A stretch of 64,000 bases of DNA from Vibrio mytili (GTDB taxonomy: Bacteria > Pseudomonadota > Gammaproteobacteria > Enterobacterales > Vibrionaceae): NCBI RefSeq assembly GCF_000830505.1, contig NZ_JXOK01000008.1, positions 81,833 to 145,832 on the forward strand, in the 5' to 3' direction. Below, piece by piece: positions 1-8,151 of the stretch. The notes beneath the pieces were generated by a model. That model saw only the letters and a program-made list of their open reading frames with translations. It was not told where the DNA came from and did not search any database. Every line of letters begins with the position of its first letter. Within the stretch, counting starts at the first letter, position 1. Both the position numbers and the translations under genes were made by a program.

Positions 1-265
1 TATAAATTTTGCCCGCTGAAGGTGTCGTGACCAGTGCATGACTACCACTTTGGCAATGAATCTGAATGCTCAAATCATCACCGGATACCAATCCACCTGG
101 TGGATGCAGTAGGTAAACGTGGCAAACGTCTTGCTCTGGATAGAACGGTCTTTGAACGCGCAGCGGACCTTGAAACTCCATCCGTTTCATTTGTGTTCTG
201 TCACCCGACTTGCTAAACCCCAATGCCAAATAAGCGGGCCAATGACGTTTAGTTTGAGTCGACAT
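1..265 (-). CDS. ureD: Urease accessory protein UreD, N-terminal part, cut by the window edge
   Basis: Reading the minus strand from an ATG at 265 gives an open frame of 88 codons that runs off the left end. It contains the typical UreD start: MEFQGPLRVQRPFYPE at about residues 29-44, then HPPGGLVSGD and TTPSAGKIY. UreD is a scaffold that, with UreF and UreG, loads nickel into apo-urease in the cytoplasm. It starts 25 bases after the urtE stop, so urea import and urease maturation are probably co-transcribed; ureABCEFG would be expected just outside the window. The start is an ATG directly following the N-terminal MSTQTKRHWPAYL. Identity is confident from the motifs. Confidence 0.9.
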   Translation of the reverse strand, partial: MSTQTKRHWPAYLALGFSKSGDRTQMKRMEFQGPLRVQRPFYPEQDVCHVYLLHPPGGLVSGDDLSIQIHCQSGSHALVTTPSAGKIY

Positions 266-289
266 ATTAAAGACACTGTTCATAACACA

Positions 290-985
290 TCACACCGTGA
301 GATATTTCTTAACCAATTCGTCGTTTAGGGCGTCCATGTCGCCCATCGCAACCTGTCGACCACGGTCAATAATGCAAAAGTTATCTGCCACTTTGCGGGC
401 GAAAGGCAGTTTCTGCTCGACGAGTAACACCGTGAGGCCGATTTCTTTGTTCAGTCGACGAATAATGTCGCCGATTTCCGCTACGACATTCGGTTGAATC
501 CCTTCCGTTGGTTCATCCAAAATCAGTAGTTTGGGGTTAATCACCAAAGCACGCCCAATAGCCAACTGCTGTTGTTGTCCACCCGATAAATCCCCGCCTC
601 GACGGTGAAGCATCTCCTTCAACACAGGAAAAAGCTCATAAATAAAGTCTGGCACTTGCTTCGCACCATCACCTCGCATTGGCAATCCAATGCGCAAATT
701 CTCTTCGACGGTGAGTAATGGAAAAATTTGCCGCCCTTGCGGTACATAACCGATACCAATCGGTGCGCGTTTCTCCGCTGCCAATTTGGTAATGTCTTGG
801 CCAAGGAAGTTAATTTCACCACTTTTGGTCGGCAACAATCCCATAATGCATTGCAACAACGTGGTTTTTCCGACCCCATTTCGTCCCATAAGTACCGTGC
901 ACTTTCCTTCAGGAATATGCATATCGAGATCCCACAACGTGTGGCTCTGACCATAAAATTGGTTTAGTCCTTTAATCTCAATCAT
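290..985 (-). CDS. urtE: Urea ABC transporter ATP-binding protein UrtE
   Basis: This 231-residue ABC ATPase is of the branched-chain amino acid/urea (LivF) type. Walker A GRNGVGKTT is at residues 34-42, the LSGGQ signature at about 133-137 and Walker B LLILDEP at about 153-159. The LivF-like TEGIQP segment follows. It should power high-affinity urea import together with UrtD at the inner membrane. Its start codon overlaps the end of urtD by four bases (ATGA), indicating translational coupling, and ureD follows. The assignment as UrtE and not another LivF rests on the complete urtABCDE order and the adjoining urease gene. Confidence 0.93.
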   Translation of the reverse strand: MIEIKGLNQFYGQSHTLWDLDMHIPEGKCTVLMGRNGVGKTTLLQCIMGLLPTKSGEINFLGQDITKLAAEKRAPIGIGYVPQGRQIFPLLTVEENLRIGLPMRGDGAKQVPDFIYELFPVLKEMLHRRGGDLSGGQQQQLAIGRALVINPKLLILDEPTEGIQPNVVAEIGDIIRRLNKEIGLTVLLVEQKLPFARKVADNFCIIDRGRQVAMGDMDALNDELVKKYLTV

Positions 986-1818
986 GCTTCTTCTCCAAGG
1001 TAGACTTCCACAACTTTCGGGTTGCTTTGCACTTTATCCATAGTGCCTTCAGCCAACACACTGCCTTGGTGAAGCACCGTGACATCACGGGCAACCGAAC
1101 GGACAAAGTCCATATCGTGCTCAACCAGCACAATGGTGCGTTCACCCGCTAAAGAGGTAAGCAGTTCACCGGTTCGGTCCATTTCTTGGTGGGTCATACC
1201 CGCAACTGGCTCATCGACCAAAAGCAACTTCGGGTTCTGCATAAGCAGCATGCCGATTTCTAACCACTGCTTTTGTCCGTGGGACAAAGCGCCTGCCAAT
1301 AGACTGCGATTCTCGTATAAACCGATTTGTTTCAATACGTGATCAATGTGATCCACTTGGCTTGGCGTCAGCGTAGCAAAGAGACTCGACAGCACCGTTT
1401 TAGGGCCCGCCATGGCCAATTCCAAGTTGTGAAAGACTGATTGAGATTCGAACACAGTCGGCTTTTGAAACTTACGGCCGATACCAGCTTGTGCAATCTC
1501 TGGCTCACTCATGTCGAGCAAGTTAATGTTTTGACCAAACCAGGCCGTGCCGCTATCAGGGCGCGTTTTACCAGTAATAATATCCATCATGGTGGTTTTT
1601 CCCGCACCATTTGGACCAATAATGCATCGTAACTCGCCTTCTTTGATATACAGGTTTAAGTCATTAATCGCTTTAAAGCCGTCAAACGCAACGCTGATTC
1701 CTTCTAGATACAACAAGCAGCCATGTCCCACGTTAAGCATCGGATTCACTTGTGGCATCATAAAGTCATAGACTTGGTCACGATCAGTCAGTGCTTTTAC
1801 ATATTTAAGGACGCTCAT
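982..1818 (-). CDS. urtD: Urea ABC transporter ATP-binding protein UrtD
   Basis: A 278-residue LivG-type ABC ATPase. An N-terminal extension of about 35 residues precedes the domain. Walker A GPNGAGKTT is at about 68-76, the signature is LSHGQKQWLEIG and Walker B is LLLVDEP. The LSHGQKQWLEIG form of the signature is typical of UrtD proteins. It partners with UrtE to drive UrtB/UrtC. It overlaps urtC and urtE by four bases each, so all three are translated as a coupled unit. Length is a little above a plain LivG protein because of the extension. Confidence 0.93.
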   Translation of the reverse strand: MSVLKYVKALTDRDQVYDFMMPQVNPMLNVGHGCLLYLEGISVAFDGFKAINDLNLYIKEGELRCIIGPNGAGKTTMMDIITGKTRPDSGTAWFGQNINLLDMSEPEIAQAGIGRKFQKPTVFESQSVFHNLELAMAGPKTVLSSLFATLTPSQVDHIDHVLKQIGLYENRSLLAGALSHGQKQWLEIGMLLMQNPKLLLVDEPVAGMTHQEMDRTGELLTSLAGERTIVLVEHDMDFVRSVARDVTVLHQGSVLAEGTMDKVQSNPKVVEVYLGEEA

Positions 1819-2900
1819 GATTGCACCTCTTTACGTTTGATAAGCCCAGTTACTCCTTTTGGAAGGAACAACGTCACAAGGACAAACATCGCCCCCAAAC
1901 TAAACAGCCATACTTCAGGCAGTGCTGCGGTCAGGTAGGTTTTGGCATAATTAACAGCAAGCGCCCCGACTACGGCTCCGTATAAGGTTGCACGACCGCC
2001 TAGCGCCACCCATACCACTAGCTCTATAGAATTCAGAGGTGAAAACTCAGAGGGGTTGATAATGCCAACTTGAGGGACATATAACGCCCCAGCAATACCG
2101 GCAAGCACGGCAGAAAATGTGAAGATAGCCAGCTTGACGTATTCGACTTTGTAACCAGTAAAACGAGTTCTTGCTTCTGCGTCTCGCACCGCCATTGCAA
2201 CACGGCCTAGACGACTGACGACAATAAAGCGACATGCCAAATAGCCTAAACCCAAAGCAATGCCGGACAACATGAACAGAGTCAGTCGGGTCGAGTCTGC
2301 TTGGAGGTCAAACCCCAAGATGTCCTTAAAGTCAGTTAGTCCATTGTTACCGCCAAAGCCCATTTCGTTACGGAAAAATGCAAGTAGTAAGGCATAAGTC
2401 AGCGCTTGAGTAATAATCGATAGATACACCCCAGTAACACGAGAGCGAAACGCAAACCAACCAAATACGAATGCAAGTATTCCAGGAGCAAGCACGACCA
2501 TCAGCATCGCAAACCAGAACTGGTCAAAACCGTGCCAAAACCATGGCAACTCTTGCCAGTTAAGGAAAACCATAAAATCCGGTAACTCTGCGTTACCATA
2601 CACACCTCGGTCTCCAATCTGGCGCATTAAATACATCCCCATGGCATAACCACCGAGTGCAAAAAATGCGGCATGACCCAGGCTTAAAATCCCTAAATAG
2701 CCCCACACTAAATCCACGGCAACGGCCAATAATGCATAAGTGAGGTATTTACCCATGAGCGTGATTGTGTAGGTGGACATGTGCAATGCCGAGCCTTCGG
2801 CAAAGAACAAGTTCATTGATGGAATGACACACAGCGCGGCACCCAAAACAATCAAAAACAGCAGTGTAGAACGATCGAACAATTTTGATTGAAGATCCAT
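1815..2900 (-). CDS. urtC: Urea ABC transporter permease UrtC
   Basis: A LivM-type inner-membrane permease of 361 residues, hydrophobic throughout. It has the family segment DLVWGYLGILSLGHAAFFALGGYAMGMYL and a conserved ALGGRATLYGAVVGA near the C terminus. The frame is open further upstream to 3014, but that part lies inside urtB. The ATG at 2898-2900 gives the family N terminus (MDLQSKLFDRST) and begins just after the urtB stop at 2903-2905, so I choose it. It forms the membrane channel with UrtB. Confidence 0.92.
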   Translation of the reverse strand: MDLQSKLFDRSTLLFLIVLGAALCVIPSMNLFFAEGSALHMSTYTITLMGKYLTYALLAVAVDLVWGYLGILSLGHAAFFALGGYAMGMYLMRQIGDRGVYGNAELPDFMVFLNWQELPWFWHGFDQFWFAMLMVVLAPGILAFVFGWFAFRSRVTGVYLSIITQALTYALLLAFFRNEMGFGGNNGLTDFKDILGFDLQADSTRLTLFMLSGIALGLGYLACRFIVVSRLGRVAMAVRDAEARTRFTGYKVEYVKLAIFTFSAVLAGIAGALYVPQVGIINPSEFSPLNSIELVVWVALGGRATLYGAVVGALAVNYAKTYLTAALPEVWLFSLGAMFVLVTLFLPKGVTGLIKRKEVQS

Positions 2901-2902
2901 GA

Positions 2903-4570
2903 TTAACCCTCCGCCGAGCGACCCTTCTGAGGGAACAAGCCTCGGGGTTTCTTCTGAATAAAGAGAATGATGAATACCAGTACTAGGATTTTCGCCAGAA
3001 CGGCACCAGCCCAAGGCTCCATCACTTTGTTAGCAATACCAAGCGACATACCTGCCACCAAAGTACCCCACAAATTACCGACACCACCAAACACCACGAC
3101 CATAAAAGAGTCGATAATGTACGCTTGCCCTAAGTTAGGACCGACGTTAGTTAATTGGCTGAGTGCTACACCTGCAATGCCTGCGATACCCGAACCTAAG
3201 CCGAACGTCATGGCATCAACCCACTCGGATTTCACACCCATTGAACGTGCCATATTGCGGTTTTGAGACACAGCACGAACTTCAATACCGAGTCGGGTAT
3301 AACGTAATACAGCGAACAACATGGCAAAGACGATTAAGCAGAAAATAATGATGTAGAAACGGTTAAGCGTCAGACTCAGTAGTGGGTTAATTTCAATGAC
3401 ACCTTGCATCCATTCTGGGGTAGAAACAGAACGGTTCAGAGGTGAGAAGATGGTACGCACGGCTTGTTGAAGCACCAAACTGATACCAAATGTCGCCAGT
3501 AACGTTTCCAATGGACGTCCGTACAAGTGACGAATTACAGTCCGTTCAATTAAAACCCCGACAGCACCGGACACCAAAAATGCCACAGGTATTGAAACAA
3601 TAATCGACCAACCAATATGATTTGGCATCAGCGTTTGAATGACATACGTCGTGTACGCACCCAGCATGATCAGTTCGCCATGGGCCATGTTGATGATGCC
3701 CATAACACCAAAGGTAATCGCCAAACCAATCGCTGCCAACACAAGAACAGAACCCAGACTTAGGCCAAAGAACAAAGTTTCACCAAACTGCGCCATACTG
3801 ACGCGCTGCTCTATTAACCCAAGCGCTTTATTTGTTGCTTCGGTTAACGTTTGGTTTGGCTCAGTGGACAAAAACTGAGTGAGCGCATTACGAGCCGTTG
3901 GTTGATAGCTGTCACCCAGAGTTGCAATAGCGGCCAACTGTTCATCTTGTGTACTGCTGTGTTCCAGTTGATAAATCGCCAACGCGGTGTCCAATACTTG
4001 CTGTACGTCCGAATCGGTTTCTGTACTCCGCGCCTGTTGCAACATCGCGTAACTTTGAGCGTCAAGCTCACCCATCAGTTGGGTAACGGCATCAATTCTC
4101 TTATGTTCATCAGGATGGCGAATATTAAGTGCCGCCAACTGAAGCTTGATCTCCCCACGGAGTTGGTTGTTAATGCCCACTTTTTTGACTGAGCGGCGTT
4201 TTACTTGTTGTGCTGGTGTCGATTCTGCGGCGAAAAGTGGAGTGACTAAATATTTGGAGCCTTGTTTCTCGACGATTTTGACCAGCTGCTTGGAATCTTT
4301 ATCAAAGTAAATGTCGCCCGCTAATAGTAAATTTAAAACGTCAACTGCACGCTCATCACCACTATCACCAATGTTTGCGACAGCGATGCTGACTTGATCA
4401 TAATCTCGGGTGGTGAGTCGTTGCAGTTCACTCTCGAAATTAGTAGCAGAAGCGAAGGTTTGAGCCGTTAAGAATATGCTAGAGAGTGCAACGAAAATAC
4501 CAAGGCCACCTTTAGAAAGACAACCAAACAAACGGCTAAATCGTTGCATAACAAATGCATGAAATATCAT
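2903..4570 (-). CDS. urtB: Urea ABC transporter permease UrtB with N-terminal periplasmic extension
   Basis: A LivH-type permease with a long N-terminal domain. An apparent signal sequence (about residues 1-40) is followed by some 250 residues of helical, HEAT-like sequence, then the multi-helix permease containing GVMGIINMAHGELIMLGAYTTY. This two-part build is normal for proteobacterial UrtB and distinguishes it from LivH. The frame is open back to 4654. The ATG at 4570 has an AGAGG ribosome-binding site at suitable spacing, and a further in-frame ATG lies at 4549; 4570 is preferred. The gap to urtA (163 bases) may hold a secondary promoter or RNA processing site. Confidence 0.9.
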   Translation of the reverse strand: MIFHAFVMQRFSRLFGCLSKGGLGIFVALSSIFLTAQTFASATNFESELQRLTTRDYDQVSIAVANIGDSGDERAVDVLNLLLAGDIYFDKDSKQLVKIVEKQGSKYLVTPLFAAESTPAQQVKRRSVKKVGINNQLRGEIKLQLAALNIRHPDEHKRIDAVTQLMGELDAQSYAMLQQARSTETDSDVQQVLDTALAIYQLEHSSTQDEQLAAIATLGDSYQPTARNALTQFLSTEPNQTLTEATNKALGLIEQRVSMAQFGETLFFGLSLGSVLVLAAIGLAITFGVMGIINMAHGELIMLGAYTTYVIQTLMPNHIGWSIIVSIPVAFLVSGAVGVLIERTVIRHLYGRPLETLLATFGISLVLQQAVRTIFSPLNRSVSTPEWMQGVIEINPLLSLTLNRFYIIIFCLIVFAMLFAVLRYTRLGIEVRAVSQNRNMARSMGVKSEWVDAMTFGLGSGIAGIAGVALSQLTNVGPNLGQAYIIDSFMVVVFGGVGNLWGTLVAGMSLGIANKVMEPWAGAVLAKILVLVFIILFIQKKPRGLFPQKGRSAEG

Positions 4571-4733
4571 TTGAGAGCCTCTGTTAAGTAGAATACGCAT
4601 CTCAGAGAGAATGAGTAAAATGTAAGTCCAATTGGATGACAGCGTTACTGTCAACTTAGTGAGTACATATCAAGTAACGCTGAAATAAACATGAAGAACT
4701 GGACTCTATGACAGGAGTCGTTCTAAAAACCCG

Positions 4734-6011
4734 TTAGTAGTTTTGACCAGAACATTTGCCTGTTTTGATGTTGTAGTTACCGCATGACAACGGTTGACGC
4801 CAATCAGAGATAAGGTCTTTTGAGCCTGGTAAGAAATCCGACCATGCATCACCAGCAACTAGGCCAGACGTTTGCCATACGGTTTCAAATTGACCATCAT
4901 CCTGAATCTCGCCCAACAGTACTGGCTTAGTGATGTGGTGGTTAGGCATCATTGCTGAGTAACCACCAGTCAAGTTTGGTACCGTCACCCCGATCAAGGC
5001 ATCACCGACCACAGAAGGATCCGTTGTACCGGCTTTTTTCACGGCCTCAACCCACATGTTGAAACCGATATAATGCGCTTCCATTGGGTCATTGGTGACA
5101 CGTTCATCGTCTTTAATGAATTTATGCCACTGCTCAATGAACTCGTCGTTCGCGTCAGATTCAACGCTCATGAAGTAGTTCCAAGCTGCCAAGTGGCCAA
5201 CCAACGAAGACGTATCCATACCAGAAAGTTCTTCTTCACCTACGGAGAATGCAACGACAGGGATATCGCTGGCTGAAATACCTTGGTTACCCAACTCTTT
5301 GTAGAACGGAACATTTGCATCGCCGTTGATGGTTGATACCACAGCGGTTTTCTTACCTGCGGAACCAAACTTTTTGATATCTGACACAATGGACTGCCAA
5401 TCAGAGTGACCAAACGGTGTGTAGTTGATCATGATGTCAGCATCCGTCACACCCTTCTCTTTCAAATACGCTTCTAGGATTTTATTAGTCGTGCGCGGGT
5501 AAACGTAGTCGGTTCCAGCCAGCACCCAACGCTTAACACCTTGCTCTAACAAGTAGTCAACGGCTGGAATAGCTTGCTGGTTTGGCGCAGCGCCGGTGTA
5601 AAAAACATTTTTAGACGATTCTTCACCCTCATATTGCACTGGGTAGAAAAGTAAGCTGTCGAGCTCTTCAAAAACGGGCAATACCGATTTACGGGATACT
5701 GATGTCCAACAGCCAAAGACCGCATCCACTTTGTCTTTCGAGATCAGCTCACGTGCTTTTTCAGCAAACATTGGCCAGTTAGAGGCAGGGTCAACAACGA
5801 CCGCTTCAAGTTTCTTACCTAACAAGCCACCTTTTTTGTTCTGCTCATCAATCAGCATTAACATAGTGTCTTTAAGAGTGGTTTCGCTGATTGCCATCGT
5901 GCCGGATAGTGAGTGCAGAACACCAACTTTAATGGTGTCTTCATCTGCCATTACGTATCCACTAAAGAGTGACGCTGCTAGTACTGAAGTCGCTAAGAAA
6001 TTCCGTTTCAT
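4734..6011 (-). CDS. urtA: Urea ABC transporter substrate-binding protein UrtA
   Basis: A 425-residue periplasmic binding protein of the Leu/Ile/Val-BP family. A signal peptide ends near VMADEDTIKVGVLHSLSGTMA, the usual UrtA N terminus. Other conserved UrtA segments are GCWTSVSRKSVLPV, LLFYPVQYEGEE, YTGAAPNQQAIPAV and the C-terminal Cys pair in SCGNYNIKTGKC. It captures urea in the periplasm and hands it to UrtB/UrtC. It is first in the minus-strand urt-ure operon, so the operon promoter should lie in 6012-6354, shared with the divergent sensor genes. Confidence 0.95.
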   Translation of the reverse strand: MKRNFLATSVLAASLFSGYVMADEDTIKVGVLHSLSGTMAISETTLKDTMLMLIDEQNKKGGLLGKKLEAVVVDPASNWPMFAEKARELISKDKVDAVFGCWTSVSRKSVLPVFEELDSLLFYPVQYEGEESSKNVFYTGAAPNQQAIPAVDYLLEQGVKRWVLAGTDYVYPRTTNKILEAYLKEKGVTDADIMINYTPFGHSDWQSIVSDIKKFGSAGKKTAVVSTINGDANVPFYKELGNQGISASDIPVVAFSVGEEELSGMDTSSLVGHLAAWNYFMSVESDANDEFIEQWHKFIKDDERVTNDPMEAHYIGFNMWVEAVKKAGTTDPSVVGDALIGVTVPNLTGGYSAMMPNHHITKPVLLGEIQDDGQFETVWQTSGLVAGDAWSDFLPGSKDLISDWRQPLSCGNYNIKTGKCSGQNY

Positions 6012-6354
6012 TCGTCTTCTTCCTTAAAGTAAATTTGCAAAAAATTAAAACGTTGTAAATCTGGTTCATTCAATGCCCTTGAAGACATGACGATAACCAA
6101 GTGATTGAAATCGTGATGTCGGAATGAACGAGGTTCAGTATCAGCCAGATTGAATCATTTGAATATGCGCAGTTAGCGCAGCAAAACTACGCACAATTAC
6201 GCATGGAGAGATGTAATAAAAAGAGCTATATTTGTGGAGCACAGGATGTGCGTAACATAGTATGAAAATAACGGATATGCCTGCCACCTGTATGACATCA
6301 CGTTATACGTCACTTGAAGGCAAGTAGTACTGTATATCTCAAGGAAAGAGAGTT
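6012..6354. other. Divergent intergenic region between urtA and the sensor operon
   Basis: This 343-base gap separates two divergently transcribed operons and must hold both promoters. No gene was found. An ATG-initiated 21-codon frame starting at 6262 ends at a TAG at 6325-6327, in the same frame as the downstream sensor gene. An AAGGAAAGAGAG purine tract at 6341-6352 is the ribosome-binding site for that gene. Several ACGCA/TGCGT motifs lie at about 6170-6255, but no convincing sigma-54 or operator motif could be identified by eye. Confidence 0.5.
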
Positions 6355-8151
6355 ATTAACACACAACAAGTTCCCATCACTCGACGTCGATACAATAAAC
6401 TGGTTGGTAACGAGTTACTGGAAGATTTCGCGTTGCGATTTACGGCAAAGCGCGCACGTAAATGGTCAGCGAGTTGGATTGCGAATACTGCGTTAGGCAT
6501 TGTGTCGTTTTTAGTCCTTGAAGCGCTTGGTGGCACCATCACACTCAACTACGGGGTTATCAATTCGCTTTGGGCGATTTTAGCCGTAGCGCTAGTGGTA
6601 ATTTTTTCCGGTATTCCTATCTGCTACTACGCCGCCAAACACGGCGTTGATATTGATTTGCTCAGTCGTGGGGCTGGGTTTGGCTATATCGGCTCAACGA
6701 TCGTCTCTTTGATTTACGCATCGTTTACCTTTATTTTTTTCGCCTTAGAAGCCTCCATCATGTCCATGGCTATCGAGCTTCTGTTTGGCATTCCCATTGC
6801 CATTGCTTATGTGATCAGTGCGGTCATCGTCATTCCGCTCGTCGTATTGGGGATTACCAATATCGGCCGCTTTCAAATGTGGTCCCAACCGATTTGGCTA
6901 GCCTTACAGATCACCCCTCTTATCTATTTATTTACCCATCAAGACGCTAACATCAGTGAATGGTTGAGCTATGCGGGTGTCAATGATGCAAGTACCGATT
7001 TCAATTGGTTACTATTTGGCTCAGCCTCAGCCGTTCTCCTGTCTGTGGTTGCACAAATAGGTGAACAAGTCGACTTTTTACGTTTCCTGCCCGAGAAAGA
7101 AAAGTGCGGCAAACTCAAATGGTGGAGTGCAATGCTACTCGGTGGTCCTGGCTGGATGATTTTTGGCTCAATGAAGCTCGTGCTTGGGAGTTTTCTAGCG
7201 TGGTTTGCCATTAGCCAAGGCGTGTTACCCAATCTCGCAGCCGACCCTGCTCACATGTACTTTAATGTGTTTACTTTTACGACCGATAACACCCAACTGG
7301 CATTATTGGCCGCCGGCTTATTCGTGATTATTTCTCAGTTGAAAATCAACGTTGCCAACGCCTACGCCGGCTCACTCGCTTGGTCTAACTTTTTCTCTCG
7401 CCTGACTCACCACCACCCAGGTCGCGTTGTCTGGGTTGTGTTTAATGTCTTTATCGCATTACTGTTGATGGAGCTTGGCGTCTATCAACTGCTTGAAAAA
7501 ACCTTACAGATCTATTCTGTACTCGTTCTTGCGTGGGTTGGCTCCGTTGTCGCAGATTTAGTTGTGAACAAACCTCTAGGGCTAAGTCCTAAAACCATCG
7601 AGTTTAAACGCTCAAAACTGTATGACATTAATCCGGTTGGTGTCGGCTCTATGTTGATTGCATCGGTGGTTGGAATTACGGCTCATCTCAATTTTTATGG
7701 TGAGATGATCAACGCTTTCGCATCCTATATAGCATTTGCATTACCATTTATTACGGCTCCGCTCATTGCACTACTTACTCGCAGTCGCTATTACCTGGTT
7801 GAAAATAACGTGATCGTAACCAGCTCAGAAGAAACCCATCAGTGCACGGTTTGCGAGCTGACGTTTGAAAAAGAAGACATGGCGCTCTGCCCCGCTTACG
7901 GTGGCCATATTTGCTCACTGTGCTGCTCACTTGATGTCCGCTGTCATGACCAATGCCGACCACAAGCGACGTTTAGTGCACAAGTAAAAGACTTACTTTC
8001 ACCCTATTTGCCAGCCAACTGGGTAAACAGTGTGTCTTCTACTCTGGCGCAGTTTGTCGTCGTGATGCTTATCGTGACCGTCGCAATGGGCTGTATTCTT
8101 ACATTGGCGTATTCACAAATTCCCGGGCTTGAACAAGCGACATGGATGTAA
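6355..8151 (+). CDS. NCS1 permease-like membrane sensor module (sensor half of a two-component system)
   Basis: About 598 residues. It is a multi-helix protein of the nucleobase:cation symporter-1 type (WSASWIANTALGIVSFLVLEALGGTITLNYG near the start), followed by a soluble Cys-rich segment with QCTVC and CSLCCSLDVRCHDQC. One last hydrophobic helix follows. NCS1-like modules with this Cys cluster are known fused to histidine kinases, so it probably senses or binds a ureide, purine or urea-like ligand. No ATG fits. TTG at 6433 would remove conserved sequence (PITRRRYNKLVGNELLEDFALRF). An ATT codon at 6355, eight bases after AAGGAA, gives MNTQQVPITRRR and is the likelier start. The stop overlaps the kinase gene by 10 bases. 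Confidence 0.8.
   Translation: MNTQQVPITRRRYNKLVGNELLEDFALRFTAKRARKWSASWIANTALGIVSFLVLEALGGTITLNYGVINSLWAILAVALVVIFSGIPICYYAAKHGVDIDLLSRGAGFGYIGSTIVSLIYASFTFIFFALEASIMSMAIELLFGIPIAIAYVISAVIVIPLVVLGITNIGRFQMWSQPIWLALQITPLIYLFTHQDANISEWLSYAGVNDASTDFNWLLFGSASAVLLSVVAQIGEQVDFLRFLPEKEKCGKLKWWSAMLLGGPGWMIFGSMKLVLGSFLAWFAISQGVLPNLAADPAHMYFNVFTFTTDNTQLALLAAGLFVIISQLKINVANAYAGSLAWSNFFSRLTHHHPGRVVWVVFNVFIALLLMELGVYQLLEKTLQIYSVLVLAWVGSVVADLVVNKPLGLSPKTIEFKRSKLYDINPVGVGSMLIASVVGITAHLNFYGEMINAFASYIAFALPFITAPLIALLTRSRYYLVENNVIVTSSEETHQCTVCELTFEKEDMALCPAYGGHICSLCCSLDVRCHDQCRPQATFSAQVKDLLSPYLPANWVNSVSSTLAQFVVVMLIVTVAMGCILTLAYSQIPGLEQATWM

Noticed and set aside
1815..3014. Start of urtC at 3014
   Set aside because: The extra 38 codons lie inside urtB in another frame; the ATG at 2900 after the urtB stop gives the family N terminus.
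6433..8151. TTG at 6433 as start of the NCS1-like sensor
   Set aside because: It discards an in-frame N-terminal segment that looks conserved and follows a strong ribosome-binding site; an ATT at 6355 fits better.
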